DNA from: Exiguobacterium sp. AM39-5BH
Lineage (GTDB): Bacteria; Bacillota; Bacilli; Exiguobacteriales; Exiguobacteriaceae
Assembly: GCF_003467445.1 (NCBI RefSeq)
Contig: NZ_QSGS01000004.1
Span: 1-64,000, forward strand
Reading direction: 5' to 3'
Length of the DNA stretch: 64,000 nucleotides
The notes beneath the pieces were generated by a model. It worked only from the letters and a program-made list of their open reading frames with translations. It had not been told where the DNA came from and did no database searches. The position numbers and the translations under genes are program-made. Below are positions 26,941 to 37,179 of this stretch, piece after piece. Numbering within the stretch: position 1 is the first letter of the stretch; the number at the start of each line of letters is the position of its first letter.

Positions 26941-28949
26941 TTATTGACGTTCCCAGAATCGACCTTTCGCGATGCCGTCGATAAACGTATCGAAGCCATC
27001 GAGACTATGTTGTTTGAACGTGTAGACGCCAGGTTGGTCCGTCTTCACACGGCAACGGTCGAGCACTTCATCATGATGCAAGTGTAGCGCGAGTGGCTTG
27101 AAGTGCTTGTATGTGTTCTCGATGAACTCGAGCACGTCGTCTTCGACCGAGGTAGCGGTGCTGACGAGGAAAGCCGCATCGAACAGGCTCGAGTCGACCG
27201 TGTTATACGTCTCTTTCACTTTCAAATCACCGAGCGTATACGATTTTTTCCCGACGAGGCTGTAATTGACTTTGTGAGCTGCGAGCGCCTCCACCCATGC
27301 TTTCACTTGTGTGGCATCAACGTCTCCGGCAAGAAGGACGGCGACGCTTTTCGTATCCGGTTTCGCAACCGTGTTGGCCATGCTGAGCGCCGGTGAGATC
27401 TTGTCTGAGACGACTTCATTGTTCTCAGCCGGGAGGTCGACACCTAGGTTGTCGGCGACGACCGAGACAAGATGACGGTCGATGCGATTCAACAAATCGA
27501 CGGCGTTCTCTTTGACCATGTCCGATTCACATTTGCCAAGCTCGAAGCTGAAGGCATCTTGAATATGTTGTTTTTCGACATCGGTCATGCTGTTGTAGAA
27601 CATTTTCGCCTGCGAGTAGAAGTCGAGGAAGCTGTCGCTCCGACCCCGAATCTTGTGACCGTCGACTTTCTCTTGATAATGATCGAATCCGCCTTGTTCG
27701 ACAGGGACGGGCTCCGGTTGATTGTTGTTAAGCGCGTTTTTATGGTAGCTCGTCTGCCCTTTATGAACAGCCATCTGGTGCATGCCGTCGCGCTGGTTGT
27801 TATGGAACGGGCAAACCGGCTTATTGATTGGGATTTGATGGAAGTTCGGCCCACCGAGACGTGACAGTTGTGTATCCGTATACGAGAACAGACGACCTTG
27901 AAGGAGCGGGTCGTTCGAGAAGTCAATGCCCGGTACGAGGTGGCCCGGGTGGAACGCGACTTGCTCGGTCTCGGCGAAGAAGTTGTCAACGTTTCGGTTG
28001 AGCACCATCTTTCCGACACGTTTCACGGGCACGTCTTCTTCTGGCCACAGTTTCGTGGGATCGAGAATGTCGAAGTCGAACTTGAACTCATCTTCTTCGG
28101 CGATGATTTGAAGCCCGAGTTCCCATTCCGGATAATCGCCTTTATCGATTGCTTCATACAAGTCGACACGATGGAAGTCGGGGTTCTTACCGAGCGCTTT
28201 CTGTGCCTCGTCCCACACTTGTGAATGGACCCCGAGTTTTGGTTTCCAATGGAATTTGACAAAATGAGCCTTACCTTCTTTATTGATGAGTCGGAACGTG
28301 TGGACACCAAACCCTTCCATCATGCGCAAACTACGGGGAATGCCACGGTCGCTCATTGCCCACATAACATGGTGAGCCGTCTCGTGGTTTTGACCGACGA
28401 AGTCCCAAAACGTGTCGTGAGCACTCGCGCCTTGAGGTACTTCCGTATGGGGCTCGGGCTTTACGGCATGGACGAGGTCTGGGAACTTAATGGCATCTTG
28501 GATGAAGAAGACCGGCATGTTGTTCCCGACAAGGTCATAGTTACCTTCATCTGTAAAAAACTTCGTCGCGAACCCACGGACGTCTCGCACAGTATCCCCA
28601 GATCCACGTGAACCTTGCACCGTCGAGAAACGAACGAATACCGGTGTCACTTTCGACGGGTCGTTCAAGAAGTCGGCTTTCGTATATTCAGCGAGTGATT
28701 CATACACTTGAAACTCCCCGTGGGCCCCGACGCCGCGCGCATGCACGATGCGCTCAGGAATCCGTTCGTGGTCGAAGTGTGTCATCTTCTCACGGAAATG
28801 AAAATCTTCAATCAATGTCGGTCCGCGACGTCCGGCCTTGAGTGAGAACTCATCCTCTGCCATCTTCAGCCCTTGGTTCGTCGTGAGTCCCGCTTGTTGC
28901 TCGTTATCGATCCTATGTTGTTTTACTGCTCTTCTTTCTTGTTCCCCAT
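26941..28949 (-). CDS. katE: Large-subunit (clade 2) catalase, KatE type, with N-terminal frameshift
   Basis: The main frame (28863-26941, 640 aa) carries the catalase core with the distal His in [11 protein letters not shown], the proximal heme Tyr in RLFSYTDTQ, and the C-terminal flavodoxin/DJ-1-like domain typical of KatE (B. subtilis about 686 aa). In the same frame the DNA upstream of the first ATG encodes LTTNQGLK, the conserved KatE lead-in, so translation should begin earlier. An ATG at 28949 with ribosome site GGGGAGG fits, but its frame hits TAA after eight codons. One more G in the GGGG run at 28944-28947 would join them (about 669 aa). I read this as a sequence indel. Confidence 0.85.
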
Positions 28950-29012
28950 GTTAGTGCCTCCCCTTTAAGTATGTCACACGCTGTAAGCCACATTTTTGCC
29001 TACTGTACGAGT

Positions 29013-29037
29013 TTTCCCCAACCGGACGAGAAAAAAC
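29013..29037 (-). promoter_or_regulatory. Candidate sigma-B promoter of katE
   Basis: On the reverse strand GTTTTT (29032-29037), a 13-bp spacer and GGGAAA (29013-29018). The -35 overlaps the T run of the upstream terminator, which weakens the call, but B. subtilis katE is a known sigma-B gene. Confidence 0.35.
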
Positions 29038-29058
29038 CCCCATTTTGAAATGGAGGTT
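29031..29058 (-). terminator. Terminator of heparinase-like gene
   Basis: AACCTCCATTT/AAATGGGGGTT stem, then TTTTTT on the reverse strand, overlapping the stop codon. Confidence 0.7.
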
Positions 29059-31141
29059 AGCGTAACATCGATAACATTTTTGTCGTGCCGTCCGACAGTT
29101 TATAGCGCACGACGTAGTGGCGCGATGTCGTCTGGACCGTGGCGGATGTGATTTTGGTCAACTTCTCGCCGATATGGATCAATGTCAAATACTCGACTTG
29201 CTTTCCACGCTTCGTCGTCACGACTTGATTGCGGCGTTGCCAGTCGTAATCCCGGTACGACACATAGCTCGCACCGACGGCAACGTTCGGCGTTGTGCCG
29301 ACATCGAGTTGCAACAGATGAATCGACCGGTTCTCGTTGTCTTTGTATAAGGCGTGACGGCTGCCGCTCGAGACACGATTCAAGCCGGTCCCGAGATGGA
29401 ACCGCTGAACGAACGAGGTCGTGGTCGGGCTGGTGATGTCATCATAGACGAGCACGGTCCCATCGCGGTCGTAGGCGAGACGACGGGTGTGCGTCATCCC
29501 GTTACCGAGCAGCCCGCTCGTTCCGGCGGCCGTCCATTGCGTCGACGCGGCCCCGACCGATGTGATTTGGCTACGCCGCAAGTTGCTCGGCGTCAAATTG
29601 AAACTCTTCCCGGCCACATGGACGGTATTATGGGCCGCGGCCTGCATGACGGCGCTACGTTCGGGACGGTTCGTATAAGCGTAACGTCCGCTCTCGACGA
29701 TAAAGTCGCGGCCATAGCCGTACAGGTCGATCGACAAATCATCGGCATGCTTATGGATGTTGCTATGATAGCCGGCCGTCATCATCATATGGACTGAATC
29801 CTGGAACGGACCGGCCGTGCCGCCCCAATGTTGACGGAAGAAGGCGTACTGGTTCGATAGTTTGCCGACTCGTGTCGACGGTTGGGTCCCCGATTGTCCT
29901 TGCGTCATCGCGTAAGTCAAATGAGGATAGCGCTCGATATATGGAATCGCGTCCGTCCGGTGCGTGATGGACGGGGTGTCGCCGAACATCGGCAACGTCC
30001 CGTTCGGTTTCAACATATACGTCAGCGCGCTCGGCATATCTTTGACGTCACGCATCCGGCTCGATAGGGCGAAGCGGTTGGCGGCCGCCCAGTCGTTGAA
30101 ACGGGCGAGCGTGTCGTACAGATAAATTTGATAGAACGGCGAATGTTCGAGATGGACCCCGTCCGTGCTCAAGCTATGGTTTAACTGCCCAGTGAGGCGG
30201 TTCGTCGCGAGAGAGCGCCACGACGAGGAACGATCGAAGCTCCGATGCGTCTCCGCGACGGCCGTCAAGGCCATGTCTTGAAACATGCCGTGATTATTGT
30301 TCGGTTTATAGAAGCTCGGTGTTGCTAAAAGTGTCGCATGTTCATAGAGCGTCTTGGCGAACAGTTGGGAAAAGGCCGGGTCGGTGTTGACCGCGGACGA
30401 CCGGAATTCATTCCAGAAGTTGAGCAGATGGAATGTCCGGATGGCAGTACCATGGTCGTGATACGGCCAGCGGTAGTGTTTGTAATTTGAGACTGGATAT
30501 TGTTTGGTCCAGCTCGTGACAATTCGCTTTCCGTAACGAAGATAGTCGTCGCGGCCGGTCGCGGCATATGCTTGTGTCAACTGGTTCAGCGTCGTGAAGT
30601 AATGAATTTGGAACTTGAACGATGTCGAGTCGACCGAAGGGACACTCACGTCAAACCGGTATGTATCGATGTTCGGGACGCGCAACTGATAAGGCGGAGA
30701 TGGAATATACCAATTTCCCTTCATAGCAGCATCGGCCCGAATGATGGCCGTCTTAGCGGTCAACTCATCGTAATAGTACGGTGTCTGGCCACGATTGAGC
30801 GAGCGCATATACTCGTGCGTGAGTCGTGAGTAAGTCGAACTGGAAAACGTCGCCAACGACAAATTCGTTGCTACTAGTGTGACGGCTTGTTTCTTCACGT
30901 AATAAATCGTTTTTCCGTCCTGGACTTTATAGTAAGATCCGGACGTACTGATTGCCTTGAACTGCTTCGCTGCGCGTAACGTCGCTCGCGGTTTGAGGGT
31001 CTTCCCGACGACTTGAAAGAGTGTGGTACCGGTAGGCGCGCTTACCTTATACGGTGGTGTCGTCGCAGCGTCGGCTTCGAACGGTGTCAAAAAGAAACCG
31101 ATGAACACAACCAGTGTCCATACAACCAGCCATCGTCTCAT
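29057..31141 (-). CDS. Secreted heparinase II/III-like polysaccharide lyase
   Basis: 694 aa. A signal peptide (MRRWLVVWTLVVF...EADA) precedes a beta-rich SH3-like segment, about 35-85. An alpha/alpha toroid domain follows (about 95-400, with NNNHGMFQDMAL and DGVHLEHSPFY, the Asn/His region of heparinase II/III and alginate lyases). The C-terminal beta-sandwich begins near 420 (HMMMTAGYHSNIHKHADDLS, containing the catalytic/metal-type His-Lys-His). It probably cleaves uronate-containing polysaccharide outside the cell; the substrate is not assignable. The start at 31141 has ribosome site GGAAG; an upstream in-frame ATG lacks one. Confidence 0.85.
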   Translation of the reverse strand: MRRWLVVWTLVVFIGFFLTPFEADAATTPPYKVSAPTGTTLFQVVGKTLKPRATLRAAKQFKAISTSGSYYKVQDGKTIYYVKKQAVTLVATNLSLATFSSSTYSRLTHEYMRSLNRGQTPYYYDELTAKTAIIRADAAMKGNWYIPSPPYQLRVPNIDTYRFDVSVPSVDSTSFKFQIHYFTTLNQLTQAYAATGRDDYLRYGKRIVTSWTKQYPVSNYKHYRWPYHDHGTAIRTFHLLNFWNEFRSSAVNTDPAFSQLFAKTLYEHATLLATPSFYKPNNNHGMFQDMALTAVAETHRSFDRSSSWRSLATNRLTGQLNHSLSTDGVHLEHSPFYQIYLYDTLARFNDWAAANRFALSSRMRDVKDMPSALTYMLKPNGTLPMFGDTPSITHRTDAIPYIERYPHLTYAMTQGQSGTQPSTRVGKLSNQYAFFRQHWGGTAGPFQDSVHMMMTAGYHSNIHKHADDLSIDLYGYGRDFIVESGRYAYTNRPERSAVMQAAAHNTVHVAGKSFNLTPSNLRRSQITSVGAASTQWTAAGTSGLLGNGMTHTRRLAYDRDGTVLVYDDITSPTTTSFVQRFHLGTGLNRVSSGSRHALYKDNENRSIHLLQLDVGTTPNVAVGASYVSYRDYDWQRRNQVVTTKRGKQVEYLTLIHIGEKLTKITSATVQTTSRHYVVRYKLSDGTTKMLSMLR

Positions 31142-31251
31142 AATATCTTCCTTTCTCGGACTGTTCGACAGTGACATGTATACAATAAGTATACAATTAG
31201 CCATTTAACCAAAGAAAGGAAAAATAGATAGATTTTTCTGGAGGAAACCAG

Positions 31252-31914
31252 TTATAAGGCCGCCCACACATTTTGCTTCAAGACGATTTGTTGAACGGTT
31301 TCGGGCTGGAGATCGTATTTCGCCGAAACCATACGTGTCACTTTTGCTTTCAAGTCTGGATCATCGGTTTGTTCGGCCTCGTAGATGCGATTCCAGGCTT
31401 GCCAGACACGTGCTTCTTTGTCTGACAGTTGCGTGTCCCATTCCTTTTCTTTCAGTTGCCAGCCGAACGTCATTTTGTCATAGGCGCCAGCCCGTACTGT
31501 ATTGGCCAGGCTCCAATCGCCTTCAGGAGCATATACGACTTCACCAAGAGTAGATTCCGTACCGATATAGGCTTCGTGATCATAGAAGCGGAGGAGGGCG
31601 GCTTGAAACGTATCGCGCGTCGTCACCTCATCCATCACATCCTGACTGATCGACTGGAGCGTCTCGACATCTGGTTGTCCGTGGACAACGATGTCATACG
31701 CATAGCGGACGGCATTGTCTTCTTGCACAGCCTGTCTCGCTTCAATCGTATAGCGTTGCTCGTCTTCGGTCGCCTCTGCTTGGGTGACGGTGTCATCTGC
31801 TGTTTCTTCAGCCGGTTCATGCGGCCAGACGTAGACGGTCAAGGCGATGGCAGGGATGAAGAGGAGACCGCGCCTCAGTCGGTACACCCATTTTGGTTTT
31901 TGTTTTACTGTCAT
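31252..31914 (-). CDS. Membrane-anchored protein of unknown function
   Basis: About 220 aa. A basic N-terminus (KQKPKWVYRLRRG) precedes one hydrophobic segment (LLFIPAIALTVYVW), so the acidic C-terminal domain is probably outside the membrane. That domain is mostly helical, rich in Asp/Glu/Gln, with no catalytic motif I recognise. The start at 31914 is chosen for the GGAGTGAG site 5 nt upstream; another ATG lies 15 nt further up. It stands alone between the lyase and oxidoreductase genes. Confidence 0.6.
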   Translation of the reverse strand: MTVKQKPKWVYRLRRGLLFIPAIALTVYVWPHEPAEETADDTVTQAEATEDEQRYTIEARQAVQEDNAVRYAYDIVVHGQPDVETLQSISQDVMDEVTTRDTFQAALLRFYDHEAYIGTESTLGEVVYAPEGDWSLANTVRAGAYDKMTFGWQLKEKEWDTQLSDKEARVWQAWNRIYEAEQTDDPDLKAKVTRMVSAKYDLQPETVQQIVLKQNVWAAL

Positions 31915-31940
31915 TTCACTCACTCCCATGCATATATAAG

Positions 31941-31966
31941 AAAAAATCCCCTGATTTCAGGGGATT
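31941..31966 (-). terminator. Terminator of FAD oxidoreductase gene
   Basis: AATCCCCTG/CAGGGGATT stem, then TTTTTT on the reverse strand; overlaps the stop. Confidence 0.8.
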
Positions 31967-33170
31967 AACGTGTCCGATCTAATCGGACGATGTGAGCATC
32001 TGGATGATCGATGCCGCGGACCAACTCGCTCAAAATTTTAGAGCCTAACATGCTGTAGACCGTTCCGTTGCCACCATATCCGAGTAAATAGAAGAGGTTC
32101 GGACGATCCGGATGTTCCCCGATAAAAGGTAGCTGATCGATTGACTCACCGAACAGGGCCACCCACGCATATTCAACTGTCAAATCATACATCGGGAACA
32201 ATGCTTCGACTTCTTGGCGCAATCGCTCGGCCCGTTTTTGAATAAGTGCCTCGCTATGCGGAGTCTCTGCTTTTTCTTCATCGAGACCGCCAGCGATAAT
32301 GCGGCCGTCCACGGTCGTCCGTAAATAGAGGTACGGCCGTTTCGTCTCCCAAATGAGCGCTTGACCTTCCCAGTCTTTAAAATCAGGGACGGGACTCGTT
32401 GCAATCGCATAAGAGCGGTTGAGTTCGATTCGATGCGTGTCGAGGAGCGGGGCAGGGCGATAGCCGGTCGCAAAGATGACGTGACCCGCTTTGAACGTGC
32501 CCGCGGATGTCAACACGAGCCAGTCGTCTCCGTCGGCGACCACTTCTGTAACGTCCGTCTCTTCAAAAATCGGGACGTTTTGAGTCGATAAGTAACGGAC
32601 GACCTGACGGCTGAGCGTGAGTGGATTGACCTCAGCATCCCCATTTGTGACCAGCCCGGCCGGTTTATCGAACGGATAGCGCTCCTGTAACGCCTCCCGG
32701 TCGAGCCATTCGGCCGCGAGACCATGTTTCGTCAGCATCTCATACTCTCGTTTCAATTTAGGGACATCCGCCTCGCTGCTGGCGAAACAGAGACTGTCAC
32801 GCCGGATATAAACGTCTTTGGCGCCAACCGTCTCAGCGACCTCGTCTAGCGCATCGACCGCATCGGCACACAGTTTATAGAAACGGACCGCATCGTCCTC
32901 ACCGATTTGTTCGGCCAGTTCGTGCAACATGATGTCGTTCGAGTATTGAATGAGCCCTGTGTTCGCTGCCGTACTCCCGGCTCCGACTTTCCCTTGGTCG
33001 ATGACGGCGAAATCGACACCGTCCTTGTGAAGCGTATAGGCCGTCAGCGTGCCAGACATCCCAGCGCCAATGACAAGCACGTCGTAACGTTCTTTCTTAA
33101 TTGGTTTTTGTAAGACGATCTGTTCCGATTCTGTGGTCGGCCAATATAAGTTCCCGTTGTGCATCTCCAT
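31965..33170 (-). CDS. FAD-dependent amino-acid-oxidase-type oxidoreductase (DAO family)
   Basis: 401 aa. An N-terminal extension of about 28 residues precedes the Rossmann motif VLVIGAGMSGTLTAY. The FAD-binding end is LFYLLGYGGNGTVYSMLG near residue 365. The fold is that of glycine oxidase/DadA and related deaminating oxidases that act on secondary amines. The substrate is unknown. Ribosome site GGAGGATGACG. No partner genes nearby. Confidence 0.82.
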   Translation of the reverse strand: MEMHNGNLYWPTTESEQIVLQKPIKKERYDVLVIGAGMSGTLTAYTLHKDGVDFAVIDQGKVGAGSTAANTGLIQYSNDIMLHELAEQIGEDDAVRFYKLCADAVDALDEVAETVGAKDVYIRRDSLCFASSEADVPKLKREYEMLTKHGLAAEWLDREALQERYPFDKPAGLVTNGDAEVNPLTLSRQVVRYLSTQNVPIFEETDVTEVVADGDDWLVLTSAGTFKAGHVIFATGYRPAPLLDTHRIELNRSYAIATSPVPDFKDWEGQALIWETKRPYLYLRTTVDGRIIAGGLDEEKAETPHSEALIQKRAERLRQEVEALFPMYDLTVEYAWVALFGESIDQLPFIGEHPDRPNLFYLLGYGGNGTVYSMLGSKILSELVRGIDHPDAHIVRLDRTR

Positions 33171-33231
33171 GACGTCATCCTCCGATAATCAGCATCTTCT
33201 TCTTAATGCCCGATTTTCACGATTGAAAACG

Positions 33232-33259
33232 CAAAAAACCGCAGACAATGTGTCTGCGG
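33232..33259 (-). terminator. Terminator of extracellular nuclease gene
   Basis: CCGCAGACA/TGTCTGCGG stem with a 3-nt loop, then TTTTTT on the reverse strand. Confidence 0.85.
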
Positions 33260-33290
33260 CTTGCGAAATCTGGACAAACTCGACAAAGCA

Positions 33291-36200
33291 TTATTTTTTG
33301 ATGACGACGGTCTTCGCAGACGCGCCTTTCGTGTAGCTGATTCGTTTCACATTCTCTGCCCCACGGACTTCAGCCAAATTCGTTCCATCCACGACCACTT
33401 CTTTGACGGTTGCGCCGTCGAAGTCGATGATAGCACCAGCTTCTTTCGGTTTCACTTGAACGACGATGTTTTTAAGCGGTTCACCTGTCAATTCTGTGTA
33501 AACGCCACGTACGAAAATCCCGTTCTTGAAGTTCGTGCCTTTGCCAATCGTCACACCGATAAAGTCGTCTTGAAGAACGAGACGAGCTGCTGGATTATTC
33601 TCGACCGTGTAACGCGTCAATTCAACTTCTGGTTCCGGTGTAAGATCGATTTGTGCGAGGACCGGATCATGGTCACTAGCCCGGCCCGACATCTCTGTGA
33701 AGTCGGCGTTGACGTGAATCATATCAATCTTTGTCGTGGCGGCCAAACGGTTCGACACGAGGATATGATCGAGCACTTGTGAATTCCCTTGGTAAACGTA
33801 TGAGTAGCGATCGACAGCCGGGACTTTTTCGACCATGTTCGTCAGCAAATCGCCTTTGAAGATTTGTAATGCATCTGAGAATTCGAAATCGTTGAAATCA
33901 CCAAGCGCGACGACGTTCGCATCCGGATTATCCGTTTTCACGTCGGCCACGAAATCATGGACGATTTGTGCGATTTGTTTTCGTTGAACCTCACTGCCGA
34001 GCACGACCGGCTGTTTCGAGCCGAAGAAACCAGTGTCGCCGCCTTTCGAGTTCCAGTGATTGGCGATGACAATGACGTTCTCACCTTGAAAGTCAAATTG
34101 GGCTGCAAGTGGTTTACGTGAACTAGCAAATGCTGGGTTAAGCGGATCGATGCGACCCGGGTTATGCGTCAATTTACCGTTCTCATAACCAACGGCTGTC
34201 GTCGCGTCACCGACAGGACTACCTTCTGTGAGTGAGACACGTTCTGGATCATACAAGAAACCGACACGAATGTTGGCGTTTGGCGCACCACCGTCTTTGT
34301 TGTTCTCCGGATCGATATTGACATACTTGTACGTTTTGCCACCAATGGAGACGATGTTATCGATTAACCGCTGGTAACTTTGATCGGCCGCCGAATCGCC
34401 TGTACCTTGCCCGTTGTTGTCTTGAACTTCGGTCACGCCGATGATGTCAGGGCTGTTCAACTCTTCAACGAACGCTTTCGCGAGTTTAAGTGCTTTCTCA
34501 TCTGACGTCTCTTTGACGTTGTTTGAGAAGTTCTCGAGGTTGTACGAAGCGATCGTCAACTTGTCTTCTTCGGCTTTGATGAAGGTCGTCTCACGCTTGG
34601 CATTACCTTTGACGAAAGCGGCTTTCATTTCATCAAGACCTGCTTGAATTTTGTAATTGCCGTACGAATAGCCGACGACACCGATGATTGGTCCGTTGAA
34701 ACGGTCGCCGGTTGCGACATCAAATTCACGGGCCGCCGCGTTCGGTTCGAGACGGAACTGGATCCGTTCTGGGTTGGCATCATTTTTCTTCAACAGAATC
34801 CCGCCATTAAACGTCTCGGTTTTCGCAGTTTCAAGAACTGTCACGAGATCACCGTTTTCTTGTGGAGACACGGATTTAAGGTTTCCTGTCTCCACACGCA
34901 TGCCTTCAAGACTTTCCCAGAAGTCAATCGCGTCTTTGTCAGGGTTGAAGACAGCGAGGGCGTCGCTGTCGATGAACTCAGTCGGTAAGTTCGAGGCGTC
35001 AATTTTGACCGGGGTCGGGAGCGTGACACCGCTCTTGACGACGTTGACGCTACCGTTACGCGTATCGATTTGTGTCATCTTCATATCCGTCTGTTGGCGG
35101 TCGCTGTAGCCTTCGATGGCATACTCACTGACGAGCCCTTTCACGTTGACGAGATCCCCGACTTTGATGCCGGCGATAGAACGGCCGCCGTATAGAATGA
35201 TCCCTTCTGACGTGCGGATATCTTGGTCGGCTTCCATGTCAGGTGTTTGGATGTAGTAGTATGTCGTGCCATTTGAGACGAACGAGGATGTGACGACTCC
35301 TTCGACGCCTTCGACCGTCTGTCCGTTCATCGGCGATGTGTGGCTCGCGCCTTGGATATCATGGATGCGGATTTTGTCCGTGATCTTATAATCGAACGTC
35401 GTCACCGCGCTGAACGCATCACCTGATTTGACGGCTACTTTGAGGGTTTTCGTCTCCTCGATACGGACTGGTGACGTATAAAGCGTACCGTTCACTTTCG
35501 GGTCCGACCCGTCGAGCGTGTAGTAAATCTGAGCACCGGCTGTCGTCGTCGAGAGTGTCACGTCTTGTGGACCGACGAACGTGCCGGCTCCCGGCTTCGC
35601 TGTGGCTGGGCGAAGAATTGTAGAATCAATGACCGTGTCATACGCGTCGCGTGGGATAATTTGATACGTATTATCAAATTGTTGGACGATTCCTGTGATG
35701 GACGAATAATTGACGTCTGTTTGGAGATCAAGAATGCCGCGCTCGTCACGGACGACGAACTCTTTCGTACCGTCCGTGGCCGTCAAGTTTTGACCGCTGC
35801 CCGAGAGTTTGACGTTCTTCACGGTGACAAGCTCCGACTCGACGTCCTCATTGATTTGTTCGCCGGTGAGGACTTGTGCAGCAGGGACGCTCGCCGCTTG
35901 TTTCGAGACGACGACAGCGTTATTCAGCTGAAGAAGTTCACGGTACGAACCGACGGCACCTGTGACGACGACTTCATCACCGACATTGACGGCGAGTGAC
36001 GCCGGCCGAACCGAGAGGCCGCCTGTCGCATCTTGAATCGAAATCGTGTTGGCCAGCTTCGCCGTGACGACACCTTTAATCGTGACGGTTTCACCTTCGG
36101 CTTTCGAACGGGCGTCACTAATCGAAATCGGAGTGACCGGCGCCGGTGGTTCTACCGTACCGCCATCGCCGTAGACGACGCCTTGGAACGTGTGCGAGCC

Positions 36201-36797
36201 GAGGTTCGTGAACGTATCGATTGGTTGTGTGTTCCATTCAGTGGCCGGGTCGAACGCATCTGCGCCGTTCGCATCCCCTGTCGTGACCGTATCTTTCCGG
36301 ACCAACGACTGATCCACCGTGGCGACCATCGTTCCCCATTTCGTGCCTGGGTCGAATCCGACTTGACCGAAAACGTCGAGCACGGTATCGCCTTTTTTCA
36401 AGACGAGCGTGTCGTCGCCGTTAAAGTTTGTCACACCGCTTGTCGTGTTGGCTTTCGCTTTCAATGTATCGTTCGCGCTGCCGTTGACGATGACATATGT
36501 GGCGCCTGGTTGGAGCGTACCTGTCAAATTAAGCGTTGTGCCAGGGGCAGTGCCGCCATTGGCATACAATTCAAGTCTATAGGCCGAGAGGTCGATGGCC
36601 GCATTCGTTCCATTGAACAATTCGATGGCTTTGTTGTTACTAGACCCTTCAACGTATTCCGAGATGAATAGGTCTGAAGCGTTCAATGTCTCTGCGTGTA
36701 CGTTTGCCGCGATCGGCGTCATGCTGCTGACGATGAGTCCGGCTGATAAGGCGAGGCCGGTCATTTGTTTGAATGAACGTGCTTGTGGTTTCCCCAT
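33291..36797 (-). CDS. Large secreted nuclease: lamin-tail, OB, chitobiase-type and EEP nuclease domains
   Basis: 1168 aa with a Sec signal peptide (cleavage after NVHA). Domains in order: lamin-tail domain (about 38-205, LFISEYVEGSSNNKAIELFN); OB-fold domain (about 220-320); chitobiase/FN3-type segment (about 395-470, YYTLDGSDPKVNGTLY); second OB-like region (about 475-730); endonuclease/exonuclease/phosphatase domain (about 744-1050) with SYNLENFSNN, GVTEVQDNNG, NHWNSKGG, LGDFNDFEF and SDHDPVLAQ; and a C-terminal beta region. The catalytic Asn/Glu/His/Asp set is present. This is an ExeM/YhcR-type extracellular DNase/RNase, probably scavenging nucleic acids or acting in the biofilm matrix. 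No sorting signal was seen. A cre site lies about 100 bp upstream. Confidence 0.9.
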   Translation of the reverse strand: MGKPQARSFKQMTGLALSAGLIVSSMTPIAANVHAETLNASDLFISEYVEGSSNNKAIELFNGTNAAIDLSAYRLELYANGGTAPGTTLNLTGTLQPGATYVIVNGSANDTLKAKANTTSGVTNFNGDDTLVLKKGDTVLDVFGQVGFDPGTKWGTMVATVDQSLVRKDTVTTGDANGADAFDPATEWNTQPIDTFTNLGSHTFQGVVYGDGGTVEPPAPVTPISISDARSKAEGETVTIKGVVTAKLANTISIQDATGGLSVRPASLAVNVGDEVVVTGAVGSYRELLQLNNAVVVSKQAASVPAAQVLTGEQINEDVESELVTVKNVKLSGSGQNLTATDGTKEFVVRDERGILDLQTDVNYSSITGIVQQFDNTYQIIPRDAYDTVIDSTILRPATAKPGAGTFVGPQDVTLSTTTAGAQIYYTLDGSDPKVNGTLYTSPVRIEETKTLKVAVKSGDAFSAVTTFDYKITDKIRIHDIQGASHTSPMNGQTVEGVEGVVTSSFVSNGTTYYYIQTPDMEADQDIRTSEGIILYGGRSIAGIKVGDLVNVKGLVSEYAIEGYSDRQQTDMKMTQIDTRNGSVNVVKSGVTLPTPVKIDASNLPTEFIDSDALAVFNPDKDAIDFWESLEGMRVETGNLKSVSPQENGDLVTVLETAKTETFNGGILLKKNDANPERIQFRLEPNAAAREFDVATGDRFNGPIIGVVGYSYGNYKIQAGLDEMKAAFVKGNAKRETTFIKAEEDKLTIASYNLENFSNNVKETSDEKALKLAKAFVEELNSPDIIGVTEVQDNNGQGTGDSAADQSYQRLIDNIVSIGGKTYKYVNIDPENNKDGGAPNANIRVGFLYDPERVSLTEGSPVGDATTAVGYENGKLTHNPGRIDPLNPAFASSRKPLAAQFDFQGENVIVIANHWNSKGGDTGFFGSKQPVVLGSEVQRKQIAQIVHDFVADVKTDNPDANVVALGDFNDFEFSDALQIFKGDLLTNMVEKVPAVDRYSYVYQGNSQVLDHILVSNRLAATTKIDMIHVNADFTEMSGRASDHDPVLAQIDLTPEPEVELTRYTVENNPAARLVLQDDFIGVTIGKGTNFKNGIFVRGVYTELTGEPLKNIVVQVKPKEAGAIIDFDGATVKEVVVDGTNLAEVRGAENVKRISYTKGASAKTVVIKK

Positions 36798-36890
36798 GTG
36801 TTAGTCTCCCTTTGATTATGTAGATGGCCGATACGATGTCCCAGTTCGTGTGGTCACTTGCTTGAGCGGATGCCCCCTTAATCCAAAAAA

Positions 36891-36904
36891 TGATAGCGCT
36901 TACA
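36891..36904. promoter_or_regulatory. cre site upstream of nuclease gene
   Basis: TGATAGCGCTTACA matches the CcpA operator TGWNANCGNTNWCA at every position. It lies 94 bp upstream of the nuclease start, in the 382-bp gap between divergent genes. Confidence 0.6.
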
Positions 36905-37095
36905 TTACTCAACTTGACGCCAGGAAGACATAATCGTACTTCCCCATCGTTTGACGTATTTCACTATCATTTACCAACTTTTTAACTACATGTTAAACAT
37001 AACCAAGCAGACGTCAGAACTCAATCCACTTATTGCGAAGTTCATATTACAGTTTGATTACAGACATGAAGAGAACTGAGCAAGTAGCAATCGGG

Positions 37096-37124
37096 TTGAC
37101 GCGACGTGTTGCAACTCTTACAAT
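37096..37124 (+). promoter_or_regulatory. Sigma-A promoter of esterase gene
   Basis: TTGACG (37096-37101), a 17-bp spacer and TACAAT (37119-37124), 56 bp before the start codon. The rest of the 36798-37179 gap is AT-rich and otherwise featureless apart from the cre site. Confidence 0.65.
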
Positions 37125-37179
37125 TCATTAATACAACTAAGTGTATCGGTTAACTTTGGATTAAATAGGGAGGAAACGA

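Noticed and set aside
26875..27087. Open frame crossing the catalase terminator
   Set aside because: It runs through the hairpin palindrome and then antisense to katE, so it is not a gene.
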